Positions 25,537-35,521 of a DNA stretch of 64,000 nt are shown one piece after another. Within the stretch, counting starts at the first letter, position 1; every line of letters begins with the position of its first letter. Below the pieces are notes generated by a model, which had not been told where the DNA came from, ran no database searches, and saw nothing but the letters and a program-made list of their open reading frames with translations. The translations under genes and the position numbers were made by a program. Source of the stretch: JAFGPL01 sp963781805 (GTDB taxonomy: Bacteria; Bacteroidota; Bacteroidia; Bacteroidales; UBA10428); NCBI GenBank assembly GCA_963781805.1, contig CAWAHF010000004.1, positions 4,836,001-4,900,000 on the forward strand. Reading direction: 5' to 3'.

Positions 25537-28500
25537 ATGTCATTCAGAAGAGATAACAAAGTAAAATCAAATTTTACAAAAATATCTATTGGGTTGGCTT
25601 CGCCCGAAGAAATACTGGAACGTTCGAGTGGTGAAGTACTAAAACCTGAAACAATTAATTACAGAACATACAAGCCCGAAAGAGATGGATTATTTTGCGA
25701 AAGAATATTCGGGCCTGTAAAGGATTATGAATGCCATTGTGGTAAATATAAAAGAATCAGGTATAAAGGTATTGTTTGCGACCGGTGTGGCGTCGAAGTT
25801 ACCGAAAAAAAAGTACGCCGTGAACGTATGGGACATATTTCTCTGGTAGTGCCTGTTGCTCATATCTGGTATTTTCGTTCCATGCCAAATAAAATAGGTT
25901 ATCTGTTGGGTTTACCTTCCAAAAAGCTTGATTCGATTATTTATTACGAAAGATATGTTGTGATTAATCCGGGGATTAAAAAAGTCGATGGAATCAACTA
26001 TCTTGACTTTCTTTCTGAAGAAGAATATCTTGAAATATTGGAATCGCTTCCGAAAGAAAATCAACTGCTTGATGACAGGCACCCTGATAAATTTGTTGCC
26101 AATATGGGCGCTGAGGCATTGTATCAGTTGCTCGAACGACTCGATCTGGATAACTTATCTTACGAATTGCGTCACAAGGCAAGCACTGAAACCTCGCAAC
26201 AGCGTAAAAACGAAGCGCTGAAAAGACTTCAGGTAGTGGAAGCCTTCCGAGCGTCCAAAGGCGTAAACCGTCCCGAATGGATGATTGTAAAAGTAGTTCC
26301 TGTTATTCCACCGGAATTGAGACCTTTGGTTCCTTTGGATGGCGGTCGTTTTGCAACATCCGACCTGAATGATTTGTACCGCAGGGTTATAATCCGTAAT
26401 AACCGGTTAAAAAGACTTATCGAAATAAAAGCTCCTGAAGTTATTTTAAGAAATGAAAAAAGAATGCTCCAGGAGGCTGTAGATTCATTGTTTGACAATT
26501 CCAGAAAATCAAATGCTGTCAAAACGGATGCTAACAGGCCGTTGAAATCATTAAGCGACAGCCTGAAAGGAAAACAGGGAAGATTCCGTCAGAATCTTCT
26601 TGGAAAAAGGGTTGACTATTCTGCACGTTCTGTGATTGTTGTTGGTCCTGAATTGCAATTGCACGAATGCGGACTACCTAAAGAAATGGCAGCTGAACTT
26701 TACAAACCGTTTATTATCCGTAAACTTATTGAAAGGGGTATTGTAAAGACAGTTAAATCTGCAAAGAAGATTGTAGACCGGAAAGATCCTGTTGTTTGGG
26801 ACATTCTCGAAAACGTGTTGAAAGGACACCCTGTAATGCTGAACCGTGCTCCTACTTTGCACCGTTTGGGTATACAGGCATTTCAGCCAAAATTAATCGA
26901 AGGTAAGGCTATCCAGCTCCATCCTTTGGTTTGTACCGCTTTTAATGCTGACTTTGATGGTGACCAGATGGCAGTACATTTGCCTTTAAGCAATTCAGCC
27001 ATACTGGAAGCGCAAATTTTAATGCTTGCTTCGCATAATATACTTAATCCTGCAAACGGAGCCCCCATAAGTGTGCCTTCGCAGGATATGGTGCTCGGTT
27101 TGTACTATATGACTAAAATCAGAAAGAGTATTCCGGAGCATCTGGTAAAGGGAGAAAATTCTGTATTTTATTCACCCGAAGAGGTAAATATTGCATTTAA
27201 CGAAGGGAAGATAGACCTGCATGCCTTAATAAAAGTCAAGACAAATGTGATTGAAGATGGTAAACTACTTAAAAAACTCATTGAAACATCGGTGGGCAGG
27301 GTACTTTTTAATGAAGTAGTGCCGAAAGAAATTGGATTCATTAACGAATTGCTGACTCGTAAATCTCTGCGCGACATTATTGGAGAGGTATTAAAGAAAA
27401 CAGGAACAGCAGAATGTTCAAAATTTCTCGACGATATTAAAGACATGGGATACAAAATGGCCTTCAAAGGAGGCCTGTCATTCAATCTGGATGATGTGAT
27501 TGTCCCCGCAGAAAAAGAGGAACTGGTATCTGAAGGTTATGAACAGGTTGATGAAGTTTTGAATAACTATAATATGGGCTATATCACAAACAATGAGAGA
27601 TATAACCAGATTATCGATATCTGGACACATACCAATGCCAAACTTACCCAGAATTTGCTAAATAAACTTTCATTCGATAAGCAGGGTTTCAATCCTGTAT
27701 ATATGATGCTTGATTCGGGCGCCAGAGGTTCGAAAGAACAGATCAGACAGCTTTCGGGTATGAGGGGATTGATGGCTAAACCGCAGAAATCAGGTTCTAC
27801 AGGTTCTGAAATTATTGAAAACCCGATTCTCTCTAATTTTAAAGAGGGGCTATCCGTGCTGGAATATTTTATTTCAACTCACGGTGCGAGAAAGGGTTTG
27901 GCCGATACGGCTCTTAAGACAGCCGATGCCGGTTATCTTACACGTCGTTTGGTGGATGTATCACAGGATGTGATTATTACAGAAGAAGATTGTGGAACAC
28001 TAAGAGGTTTGATCGCCAATGCCATTAAAAATAATGAAGAAACCGTTGAAACATTATACGAACGTATTTTGGGACGTACGGCTGTTCATGAAGTATATCA
28101 CCCTTTAACTGGTAAACTGATTGTTTCTTCCGGTGAAGAGATTACTGAAGAAGTAGCCAGAATTATTGAAGATTCACCTATTGAACAGGTAGAAATCAGA
28201 TCGGTGTTGACGTGCGAATCTAAAAAAGGTGTTTGTGCCAAATGTTACGGACGTAATCTGGCTACAAGCCGAATGGTTCAGAACGGTGAAGCAGTCGGTG
28301 TAATTGCTGCGCAATCTATTGGTGAACCTGGTACACAGCTTACTCTTCGTACCTTCCACGTGGGTGGTACAGCTTCCAACATTACTTCGGAATCGAGAAT
28401 CACTACCAAATACGACGGTATTGTTGAAATTGAGGAACTCAGAACTGTTGAAAAAACAGAAGATGATGGTTCAAAGGTTAATATCGTAATCGGACGACTA

Positions 28501-29826
28501 GCCGAATTACGTATTATCGATAAAAATACGGGTATTTCACTTACAACCAACAATATTCCATATGGCGCTAAACTTTATGTAAAGAGTGGGGACGAAGTCA
28601 AGAAAGGGATACTGATTTGCGAATGGGATCCATATAATGCGGTGATAATTTCTGAGCTTCCGGGTAAAATATCCTTCGAACATGTGCTTGAAGGTGTTAC
28701 CTTCAAAGAAGAATCGGATGAAGTAACCGGATATCGTGAAAAAGTAATTATCGAAACAAGAGATAAGTCGAAAAATCCCGGTGTTAGGATTCAAAATGAT
28801 AAAGACGAAACAATCAAATCATATAACCTGCCAGTGGGTTCGCATATTTCAGTAAATGAAGGCGACAAGGTTAAAGCAGGTGATATTCTGGTTAAAATAC
28901 CCCGTGCAGTTGGTAAATCCGGTGATATAACCGGTGGTCTGCCTAGAGTTACTGAATTGTTTGAGGCACGTAATCCTTCGAATCCGGCAGTTGTTTCAGA
29001 AATCGACGGTGAAGTTTCTTTTGGTAAAGTTAAAAGAGGTAACAGAGAAATTATTGTAACAACTAAAGCCGGTCAGGTGAAGAAATACCTGGTTCCTCTT
29101 TCAAAACAAATACTGGTCCAGGAAAATGATTATGTAAAGGCAGGTACTGCCCTTTCAGACGGTGCAATTACCCCATCCGATATTCTTGCAATTAAAGGGC
29201 CTACAAAGGTTCAGGAATATATTGTAAACGAAGTACAGGAAGTTTACAGGTTACAGGGTGTAAAAATCAACGATAAACACTTTGAGGTAATTGTAAGGCA
29301 GATGATGCGTAAGGTCGAAATCATCGATCCAGGAGATACCAAATTCCTTGAAAAACAGATAGTTGATAAGTGGGAGTTTATGGATGAAAATGACTGGATC
29401 TTTGGTAAGAAAATTGTAACCGATGCAGGTGATTGCCAGGCACTTAAACCAGGACAGATTGTTACAGCCAGAAAACTGCGCGACGAAAATTCTGTACTGA
29501 AACGTAAAGACCTGAAGCCTGTGCAGGCTCGGGAAGCTATTCCTGCAACCTCGCAACAGATACTTCAGGGTATTACCAGAGCTGCATTGCAAACAAAAAG
29601 CTTTATGTCGGCAGCATCCTTCCAGGAAACCACCAAAGTACTTAACGAAGCAGCTATTTATGGCAAGGTTGATTACCTTGAAGGTTTGAAGGAGAACGTT
29701 ATTGTTGGACATTTAATTCCTGCAGGAACGGGAAGTAGAAGATTCAACAGTGCGATTGTTGGATCAAAAGATGAATTTGATTCCTTAATGGAGGGAAAAA
29801 CTGAGGATGCTGAAGCATATAGTTAA
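25537..29826 (+). CDS. rpoC: DNA-directed RNA polymerase subunit beta'
   Basis: A 1429-residue beta' subunit of the usual Bacteroidota length. The N-terminal zinc ribbon is CHCGKYKRIRYKGIVCDRCG. The active-site Mg motif is TAFNADFDGDQMAVHLPLS. The bridge helix and trigger loop regions are recognisable (GARGSKEQIRQLSGMRGLM; VIAAQSIGEPGTQLTLRTFH). The second zinc site is CESKKGVCAKCYGRNL. The protein joins RpoB and RpoA to form the core enzyme. Confidence 0.98.
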   Translation: MSFRRDNKVKSNFTKISIGLASPEEILERSSGEVLKPETINYRTYKPERDGLFCERIFGPVKDYECHCGKYKRIRYKGIVCDRCGVEVTEKKVRRERMGHISLVVPVAHIWYFRSMPNKIGYLLGLPSKKLDSIIYYERYVVINPGIKKVDGINYLDFLSEEEYLEILESLPKENQLLDDRHPDKFVANMGAEALYQLLERLDLDNLSYELRHKASTETSQQRKNEALKRLQVVEAFRASKGVNRPEWMIVKVVPVIPPELRPLVPLDGGRFATSDLNDLYRRVIIRNNRLKRLIEIKAPEVILRNEKRMLQEAVDSLFDNSRKSNAVKTDANRPLKSLSDSLKGKQGRFRQNLLGKRVDYSARSVIVVGPELQLHECGLPKEMAAELYKPFIIRKLIERGIVKTVKSAKKIVDRKDPVVWDILENVLKGHPVMLNRAPTLHRLGIQAFQPKLIEGKAIQLHPLVCTAFNADFDGDQMAVHLPLSNSAILEAQILMLASHNILNPANGAPISVPSQDMVLGLYYMTKIRKSIPEHLVKGENSVFYSPEEVNIAFNEGKIDLHALIKVKTNVIEDGKLLKKLIETSVGRVLFNEVVPKEIGFINELLTRKSLRDIIGEVLKKTGTAECSKFLDDIKDMGYKMAFKGGLSFNLDDVIVPAEKEELVSEGYEQVDEVLNNYNMGYITNNERYNQIIDIWTHTNAKLTQNLLNKLSFDKQGFNPVYMMLDSGARGSKEQIRQLSGMRGLMAKPQKSGSTGSEIIENPILSNFKEGLSVLEYFISTHGARKGLADTALKTADAGYLTRRLVDVSQDVIITEEDCGTLRGLIANAIKNNEETVETLYERILGRTAVHEVYHPLTGKLIVSSGEEITEEVARIIEDSPIEQVEIRSVLTCESKKGVCAKCYGRNLATSRMVQNGEAVGVIAAQSIGEPGTQLTLRTFHVGGTASNITSESRITTKYDGIVEIEELRTVEKTEDDGSKVNIVIGRLAELRIIDKNTGISLTTNNIPYGAKLYVKSGDEVKKGILICEWDPYNAVIISELPGKISFEHVLEGVTFKEESDEVTGYREKVIIETRDKSKNPGVRIQNDKDETIKSYNLPVGSHISVNEGDKVKAGDILVKIPRAVGKSGDITGGLPRVTELFEARNPSNPAVVSEIDGEVSFGKVKRGNREIIVTTKAGQVKKYLVPLSKQILVQENDYVKAGTALSDGAITPSDILAIKGPTKVQEYIVNEVQEVYRLQGVKINDKHFEVIVRQMMRKVEIIDPGDTKFLEKQIVDKWEFMDENDWIFGKKIVTDAGDCQALKPGQIVTARKLRDENSVLKRKDLKPVQAREAIPATSQQILQGITRAALQTKSFMSAASFQETTKVLNEAAIYGKVDYLEGLKENVIVGHLIPAGTGSRRFNSAIVGSKDEFDSLMEGKTEDAEAYS

Positions 29827-29837
29827 ATAATATTATC

Positions 29838-30158
29838 ATGGAAGAAAAAAAGAATGTCAATCAGATTAACATTGAGCTCAAAGAAGATGTAGCACAGGGA
29901 ACCTATTCAAACCTGGCCATCATTACACACTCGACGTCTGAATTTGTACTTGATTTTGTGCGAATCATGCCGGGAGTGCCAAAAGCGGAAGTTAAATCCA
30001 GAATCATTCTTACTCCGGAGCATGCCAAACGATTATTGTATGCTTTGAAAGATAATATTGCAAAATTTGAGGCAGTAAACGGACCGATAAAAAATGTAGA
30101 AAGTTCAGGAGGCCCGGCAATTCCGATGAATTTCGGAGGACCAACAGCCCAGGCATAA
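29838..30158 (+). CDS. DUF3467 family protein
   Basis: A 106-residue protein of the DUF3467 family (INIELKEDVAQGTYSNLAII; DFVRIMPGVPKAEVKSRIIL; TPEHAKRLLYALKDNI). It starts 11 bp behind rpoC and shares its transcript. This placement is conserved in Bacteroidota, which suggests a link to RNA polymerase, but no function is established. It is cytosolic with no recognisable catalytic motif, and is followed directly by a strong terminator that closes the rpoBC operon. Confidence 0.88.
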   Translation: MEEKKNVNQINIELKEDVAQGTYSNLAIITHSTSEFVLDFVRIMPGVPKAEVKSRIILTPEHAKRLLYALKDNIAKFEAVNGPIKNVESSGGPAIPMNFGGPTAQA

Positions 30159-30166
30159 ATATAAAG

Positions 30167-30192
30167 AACCCATCGTAAGATGGGTTTTTTGT
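30167..30192 (+). terminator. Terminator of the rpoBC operon
   Basis: AACCCATC-GTAA-GATGGGTT followed by a T tract, directly behind the DUF3467 gene. Confidence 0.9.
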
Positions 30193-30209
30193 TGAATTAA
30201 AGTGAAAAA

Positions 30210-31067
30210 CTACAGAAACCTGTAAGCCATTCCAATATCATACCTTTCGCTGTTAAGGGATTCTTCGTGGTACCAGCCGGCTTCAAAGGAGGAATAGAAA
30301 TACAGATTTTCCATAATATAGATACCGAGACCAAAGAGGCCTCTTTTAATCGGAGTCCTGGGCGGCCCGGTTTTAGCAAAACTTTTAAAAAACTCTCCAA
30401 AAACTTCAAACCGTTTGGTAATCTCAATTTTTGGATAGATGCCATAGAGTATAAAAATATGTTCGGTAACCGGACTATAAGCAGCCCCCAGGTTGTACGT
30501 AAAATTCAGGTGTTTGCCAAAAGGATGATATAAAAGCAACCTGACATCAGGAGTCAGAAATGTATTTAATGTATATCTTGGTTTGGGAATGGTTACCTGG
30601 CCAAATAAACTTAGCCGGGTTTTTTTGGAGGAGGAAGAATAAAGACCATATTTTGCTCCGATGGAGACAGCTGTATTCATATTTGTCTTACTAAATGTTT
30701 TAACAGCTTCATCGCCTTTTAAAAGAAAATCTGTATAACTGAAATGTAGTTCAATCCTATTGCTGAACGCATGTTTAACTAACAGATTGTTGTATATGTT
30801 GTATGCAAGATCGGTGGGATTATTAACCCATTCTCCATTCTCAAGGATTTCATTTCTCAACACAGTGGAAAACTCTATTTGCGTATACCCGTTTTTTACC
30901 AGTATCGGAGTCATTGTATGGTTGATGCGATCGCATTGCAACTTGTTCTTAAATGAATGGTCGAATGGCTCTTCGAAACGTGCCGGCTTTCTTTTTTTAC
31001 ACCAGTCCTGTGCGCTGGCCGGGTAGAGTAGGGCAGCTGATAAAAATAAAAACAATGCAAATTTCAT
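30210..31067 (-). CDS. Putative outer membrane beta-barrel protein
   Basis: A 285-residue protein with an N-terminal signal peptide (MKFALFLFLSAALLYPASAQ) and many alternating hydrophobic/aromatic strands ending in MAYRFL, the usual terminal signal of outer membrane barrels. Strand runs such as RIELHFSYTDFLLKG, LNFTYNLGAAYSPVT and FEVFGEFFKSF recall the 'MetA-pathway of phenol degradation' or transporter-like barrel family common in Bacteroidota. Substrate and role are unknown. It converges on the rpoBC operon, separated by that operon's terminator, and is monocistronic. Confidence 0.65.
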   Translation of the reverse strand: MKFALFLFLSAALLYPASAQDWCKKRKPARFEEPFDHSFKNKLQCDRINHTMTPILVKNGYTQIEFSTVLRNEILENGEWVNNPTDLAYNIYNNLLVKHAFSNRIELHFSYTDFLLKGDEAVKTFSKTNMNTAVSIGAKYGLYSSSSKKTRLSLFGQVTIPKPRYTLNTFLTPDVRLLLYHPFGKHLNFTYNLGAAYSPVTEHIFILYGIYPKIEITKRFEVFGEFFKSFAKTGPPRTPIKRGLFGLGIYIMENLYFYSSFEAGWYHEESLNSERYDIGMAYRFL

Positions 31068-31215
31068 ACAACTAATACAACTTGATAATCAGAGATTTAT
31101 TGCATAATGTGAAAAATGTACAATTTTTAAAATATAAAAAAAGTAAGTCCTTCAAGAATGAATTTCCAGTGTAAGTCAATTTCCAGGTATTTTGAGTGAG
31201 AGATACAATATGCTG

Positions 31216-31947
31216 TCAGGAAGAGGTATTATTCATCCGTTCAAAAGCTTTTTTTAATCCTTCCGGTCCCGATTGCAGCATATTATCAACAAAGCCATAG
31301 GTGAGTTCTTTTTTTCCTTCTTCAAGCTGCTTAAAAATAGCATCGATGAAAACACTCACTGGCAAACCATCATCATGCAATCCTTTACCTCCCAGATCGG
31401 TATTTAACGCCGGGGGAATTATTTCTAGTACTTCAATATTTTTCGATTTCAATAAATGTTGAAGAGACCAGGTGTAAGAATTTAGGAAAGATTTGGTTGC
31501 TGAATACAATGCAACTCTTGTCATCGGAACAAATGCCAGACCCGAGGTGACATTAATAATAGTATTTAATGACTTTAATTGCATAAACAGCGAGATCAGA
31601 TGAACCGGGGCTTCAATATTTATGGTAATTTCTTCTTTTGCACGAGAATAAAAGTCTTTATCGGTGAGCGCCATTCGTTGCTGTATACCGGCATTATTTA
31701 CCAGTACATTCACGTCACCATGATTTTTTGAAATCCAGGCAAACAACTTTTCTCTTTCATCGGGTACCGACAGGTCGCATTTGTAAGTAATTATAGAAGG
31801 TAATTTTTCTGATGCCGCATTCAGGGCGCTTTCCCTTCTTCCGCAAATAATTACTGAATTGTTGTCCCGGATGAATCTTTCGGCAAGGCCTAACCCCAAT
31901 CCGCTGGCGCCGCCTGTGATAAGAATTTTTTTACCTGTAATTTTCAT
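31216..31947 (-). CDS. Short-chain dehydrogenase/reductase, DltE-like
   Basis: A 243-residue classical SDR. The cofactor motif is TGGASGLG at residues 11-18, NNAG is at 84-87, catalytic S135 lies in NVTSGLAFVPM, and YxxxK is Y148/K152 (LYSATKSF). The segment around S135 and the overall length resemble DltE-type oxidoreductases, whose substrates are poorly defined. It should be a cytosolic NAD(P)-dependent oxidoreductase. It is a single gene with divergent neighbour etfB. Confidence 0.88.
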   Translation of the reverse strand: MKITGKKILITGGASGLGLGLAERFIRDNNSVIICGRRESALNAASEKLPSIITYKCDLSVPDEREKLFAWISKNHGDVNVLVNNAGIQQRMALTDKDFYSRAKEEITINIEAPVHLISLFMQLKSLNTIINVTSGLAFVPMTRVALYSATKSFLNSYTWSLQHLLKSKNIEVLEIIPPALNTDLGGKGLHDDGLPVSVFIDAIFKQLEEGKKELTYGFVDNMLQSGPEGLKKAFERMNNTSS

Positions 31948-32275
31948 ATTTTCTATGTTTGTCTACAACCTGTCTGAATAACTTCATACGATACTTTCTC
32001 GAATAATCTTTATCTTCCCTGACATCTCCTGTTTAATAACAATGAGCGATAATCATTGTTTATCCCGGGAATTGAAAACATTATAATAGTATCAAATTTA
32101 GTATTATCCCAATTCGATGACTTAAGCAATAGGTTAAAAATTTAATATTCTCCGACAAATTTAACCGGACCCGCTTGAAATATTATTTATAACAAGGAGG
32201 AATTCCTTTCCGGCAGGGTTTTGTATGACTCCAACTATTGGCTTTTTTATAATGTTTCTAAAATATTCAATTACC
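31948..32275. other. Intergenic region with inverted repeat
   Basis: A 425-bp divergent region (to 32372) between the SDR and etfB genes. It holds an inverted repeat AACAATGA-gcgataa-TCATTGTT at 32038-32060, about 90 bp from the SDR start and 240 bp from the etfB promoter, which could be an operator. Apart from this and the promoter below, I see nothing definite. Confidence 0.45.
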
Positions 32276-32305
32276 TTGTTCATAAGGTATTTTGTTTTAT
32301 ATTTG
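32276..32305 (+). promoter_or_regulatory. Promoter of the etf operon
   Basis: TTG at 32276-32278 and TATATTTG at 32298-32305 with 19 nt between, about 68 bp before etfB. Good match to the Bacteroidota consensus. Confidence 0.72.
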
Positions 32306-32372
32306 TCCCTTTAAATTTTCAGGATAAATAACCTAAATCGCTAATTAATAATAACTAATATAATTTTAACGG

Positions 32373-33122
32373 ATGAAAATTCTGGTCTGTTTAAGCAATG
32401 TCCCTGACACCACCACCAAAATAAAACTGGTGGATGATAACAAAAATTATGACAAAGCTGGTGTTCAATGGATTATCAATCCCTGGGATGAACTTGCGCT
32501 TACCCGTGCTCTTGAACTAAAAGATGATGCATCAGTCCCTGTGGATAAAGTTACCGTGATTACTCTCGGAGGCAAAGATGCAGAACCAACCATCAGAAAA
32601 GCTTTAGCCATTGGCGCTGACGATGCCATCAGGATTGACGCAGAACCAAAAGATGCATTTTTTGTAGCATCACAGCTTTCAGAAGCAATTAAAAATAACA
32701 TGTACGATATCATTCTTTGCGGCATAGAATCCAGCGATTACAACGGGTCTTCAGTTGGCGGGATGCTTGCCGAATTGCTGGATATTCCTTCAGTATCAGC
32801 TGTATCAGCGCTAAATGTCAGCGGCACTGAAATCATACTTAACCGTGAAATTGACGGGGGTAAAGAAATTATTTCAGTTTCTGCTCCGCTTGTTGCAATT
32901 GTGCAGAAGGGTATTGCTAAAGAACCGCGTATCGCATCGATGAGAGGAATTATGATGGCAAAAACAAAACCATTGAATGTAGTACCTGCAACTTCAGCCG
33001 AAAGTCTTACGGAATATGCTGGCTACGAGCTTCCAAAACAGAGGGCTGCATGCAAAATGATTAGTCCTGACAATGTGAAAGAACTAATCGATTTACTTAG
33101 AAACGAAGCTAAGGTAATTTAA
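32373..33122 (+). CDS. etfB: Electron transfer flavoprotein subunit beta
   Basis: A 249-residue EtfB with the standard N-terminus MKILVCLSNVPDTT and the segment WIINPWDELALTRALELKD. The AMP-site regions (LGGKDAEPTIRKALAIGADD and CGIESSDYNGSSVGGMLAE) follow. With EtfA it carries electrons from acyl-CoA dehydrogenases. It opens a five-gene operon whose last gene is such a dehydrogenase, so this ETF should serve beta-oxidation. Bifurcating ETFs are a possible alternative, but the context favours a simple electron carrier to menaquinone. Confidence 0.95.
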   Translation: MKILVCLSNVPDTTTKIKLVDDNKNYDKAGVQWIINPWDELALTRALELKDDASVPVDKVTVITLGGKDAEPTIRKALAIGADDAIRIDAEPKDAFFVASQLSEAIKNNMYDIILCGIESSDYNGSSVGGMLAELLDIPSVSAVSALNVSGTEIILNREIDGGKEIISVSAPLVAIVQKGIAKEPRIASMRGIMMAKTKPLNVVPATSAESLTEYAGYELPKQRAACKMISPDNVKELIDLLRNEAKVI

Positions 33123-33167
33123 AACCTTTCTGATTAAATTTTATACAACAACTAACACGAAATAAAA

Positions 33168-34139
33168 ATGTCTGTATTAGTATATACCGAAAACTGGGAC
33201 GGAAAATTTAAAAAACTTTCTTTCGAAATTGTTTCTTATGCAAGTAAGCTCGCAGAAATGCTTGGTACTTCTGTTGTAGCTGTTTCTATTGGAAATGTAG
33301 ATAATGCAGAACTTCAAAAGCTGGGGAACTACGGCGCTACAAAAATACTTACTGTAAATGGTTCAAACCTCGATAAACTGGATAACCAGGTTTATACTTC
33401 TGTTATTGACCAGGCTGCTGCCCAGGAAAGTGCTGTTGCAGTAATACTCTCAAATAATAATTCAGGTAAAGCCCTGGCCCCGAGATTATCTGTAAAACTA
33501 AAAGCAGGCCTGGTAGCAGGAGTTACAAAACTCCCGTCTAACCTGAATCCTTTTACAGTTGCAAAAAAGGTATTTTCCGGGAAAGCATTTGCAAATGTGG
33601 TTATTAAAACAGATATCAAAATTCTGACATTATTCCAAAATTCATTCGAATTAGTTGAAACCGAAAACAAAGCCAACATTCAGAGCTTTTCTCCCACTAT
33701 TGATAGTGGCTTGATGAAGACAAACATCAAGGATGTTGAAAAACAAGCTGGCAAAGTATTGTTGACAGATGCCGAAATCGTAGTTTCCGGAGGCAGGGGA
33801 ATGAAATCTCCGGATAACTGGGGACCCATAGAAGAACTTGCCGGTTTGCTTGGCGCTGCCACCGCATGTTCCAGACCGGTATCCGACGAAGGTTGGAGGC
33901 CTCATACCGAACATACCGGGCAGACAGGTAAAATCATTGCTCCGAATCTTTATTTAGCTGCAGGTATATCGGGCGCTATCCAGCATCTGGCAGGGATAAG
34001 TTCTTCTAAATTCATTGTTGCAATTAATACCGATAAAGATGCGCCTATATTTCAGGCTGCCGATTACGGTATTATCGGTGATGCTTTAAAAGTTCTGCCG
34101 GAACTGGTTAAGGCAGTAAAAGAAATGCAGGCATCCTGA
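33168..34139 (+). CDS. etfA: Electron transfer flavoprotein subunit alpha
   Basis: A 323-residue EtfA with an N-terminal Rossmann-like domain and the C-terminal FAD domain. FAD contacts are visible in VVSGGRGMKSPDNW, ATACSRPVSDEGW, HTGQTGKIIAPNLYLAAGIS with GAIQHLAG, and AINTDKDAPIF. It pairs with EtfB encoded 45 bp upstream. It receives electrons from the acyl-CoA dehydrogenase and gives them to the membrane oxidoreductase encoded by the next two genes. Confidence 0.95.
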   Translation: MSVLVYTENWDGKFKKLSFEIVSYASKLAEMLGTSVVAVSIGNVDNAELQKLGNYGATKILTVNGSNLDKLDNQVYTSVIDQAAAQESAVAVILSNNNSGKALAPRLSVKLKAGLVAGVTKLPSNLNPFTVAKKVFSGKAFANVVIKTDIKILTLFQNSFELVETENKANIQSFSPTIDSGLMKTNIKDVEKQAGKVLLTDAEIVVSGGRGMKSPDNWGPIEELAGLLGAATACSRPVSDEGWRPHTEHTGQTGKIIAPNLYLAAGISGAIQHLAGISSSKFIVAINTDKDAPIFQAADYGIIGDALKVLPELVKAVKEMQAS

Positions 34140-34185
34140 TTTTCCTGATTTTTCATGAATTGGCATTAAATCTAATCCTGAAATT

Positions 34186-35475
34186 ATGAGTAAACAATTC
34201 ATATTTATCCTTTCCCTTTTATTAACCTTTGGTGTATTCACCTATACCGTATTAAGACTTATCTCTTTTTTCAAATTGACGAAGCCATTCCCGGTAAAGA
34301 ATTATGGAAAGCGATTTGCTGTCATGCTAAAGGTTGCTTTCGGACAAACCAAAATTTTCAGATTTCCTGTTATCGGATTCATTCATGCGCTCGTATTCTG
34401 GGGATTCTGTGTCATACTTATCGGAAGTATAGAAATGGTGATCGATGGGATAGCAGGAACCGACAGGTCCCTGAGGGTTTTAGGTGTATTGTATGATATC
34501 ATTACCGGGTCAGGCGATATTTTTGGATTTATCATAATTATTGCCATTATAGTTTTCCTGGTCAGAAGATTGTTTTTGCATATCAAAAGGTTTACCGGCA
34601 TTGAAATGAAGCATAGCATGCATACCGATGCCAACATTGCTCTTACCTTGATATTATTACTGATGGTTACTCTTCTGGGGATGAATTCTGCTTATATAGC
34701 AGGTAATCATTCCGATATGGCTGGCGTATTTCCGGTGAGCGAACTGATAGCTAAACTATTCGGGAACATGGGAGGTAACTCCATTCATGTAATCCATGAA
34801 ACAAGTTGGTGGGGTCATATCCTGTTGATTTTCTTTTTCGCCAATTATCTGCCTTACTCCAAACATTTTCATGTGTTTATGTCTGTTCCTAATGTGTTCT
34901 TAAGCAGGTTGGAACCTTTAGGAAAACTTCCGAATATGGATAGCATTACCAATGAAGTGAAGTCGATGCTGAATCCTGAAACCGCAGTTGCAGAAAGTGC
35001 GGAGGATGCTCAACCTATAGGCAGATTTGGGGTGAAGGATATTGAAGATGTTACGTGGAAAAATTATTTCGATTCGCTTGCCTGCACCCAATGTGGCAGG
35101 TGCACTTCAGTTTGCCCTGCAAATACCACGGGGAAAATGCTCTCACCCCGAAAAATCATTATGGATGTGCGTGCCCGAATGAATGAAAAGGGGCCTGGTC
35201 TGGTGAAAAAGGGAGCAGAATATAGCGACAATAGATCATTGATTAGAGATTATATCACTGCCGAAGAATTATGGGCATGTACCACTTGTAATGCATGTGC
35301 TCAGGAATGCCCCATAAACATCAATCACCCTACATTAATTGTTGAAATGAGGAGATACCTTGTGATGGAAGAAGCGGCAGCTCCGGGTGAGCTAAATGCT
35401 ATTTTTACTAATATCGAAAACAATGGTGCTCCATGGCAGTTCTCTCCCGAAGATCGTTTGCAATGGGCAGAATAA
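34186..35475 (+). CDS. Membrane Fe-S subunit of ETF:menaquinone oxidoreductase-like complex
   Basis: A 429-residue protein with five to six membrane helices of the NarI/heme-b type (FIFILSLLLTFGVFTYTVL; FPVIGFIHALVFWGFCVILI; FGFIIIIAIIVFLV; ALTLILLLMVTLLG; WGHILLIFFFANYL). Several histidines (FIHAL, IHVIHETSWWGH, KHFHVF) could bind heme b. A soluble domain with two [4Fe-4S] motifs follows: CTQCGRCTSVCP and CTTCNACAQECP. The same domains, fused to CCG domains, make the EMO enzymes that pass electrons from ETF to menaquinone. Here the CCG part is the next gene, so the complex is split. Role is inferred from architecture and operon. Confidence 0.82.
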   Translation: MSKQFIFILSLLLTFGVFTYTVLRLISFFKLTKPFPVKNYGKRFAVMLKVAFGQTKIFRFPVIGFIHALVFWGFCVILIGSIEMVIDGIAGTDRSLRVLGVLYDIITGSGDIFGFIIIIAIIVFLVRRLFLHIKRFTGIEMKHSMHTDANIALTLILLLMVTLLGMNSAYIAGNHSDMAGVFPVSELIAKLFGNMGGNSIHVIHETSWWGHILLIFFFANYLPYSKHFHVFMSVPNVFLSRLEPLGKLPNMDSITNEVKSMLNPETAVAESAEDAQPIGRFGVKDIEDVTWKNYFDSLACTQCGRCTSVCPANTTGKMLSPRKIIMDVRARMNEKGPGLVKKGAEYSDNRSLIRDYITAEELWACTTCNACAQECPININHPTLIVEMRRYLVMEEAAAPGELNAIFTNIENNGAPWQFSPEDRLQWAE

Positions 35476-35521
35476 TTAAAGTAGTAATTGTATTCATGGC
35501 TATCTTTAAATAATCAAATTT

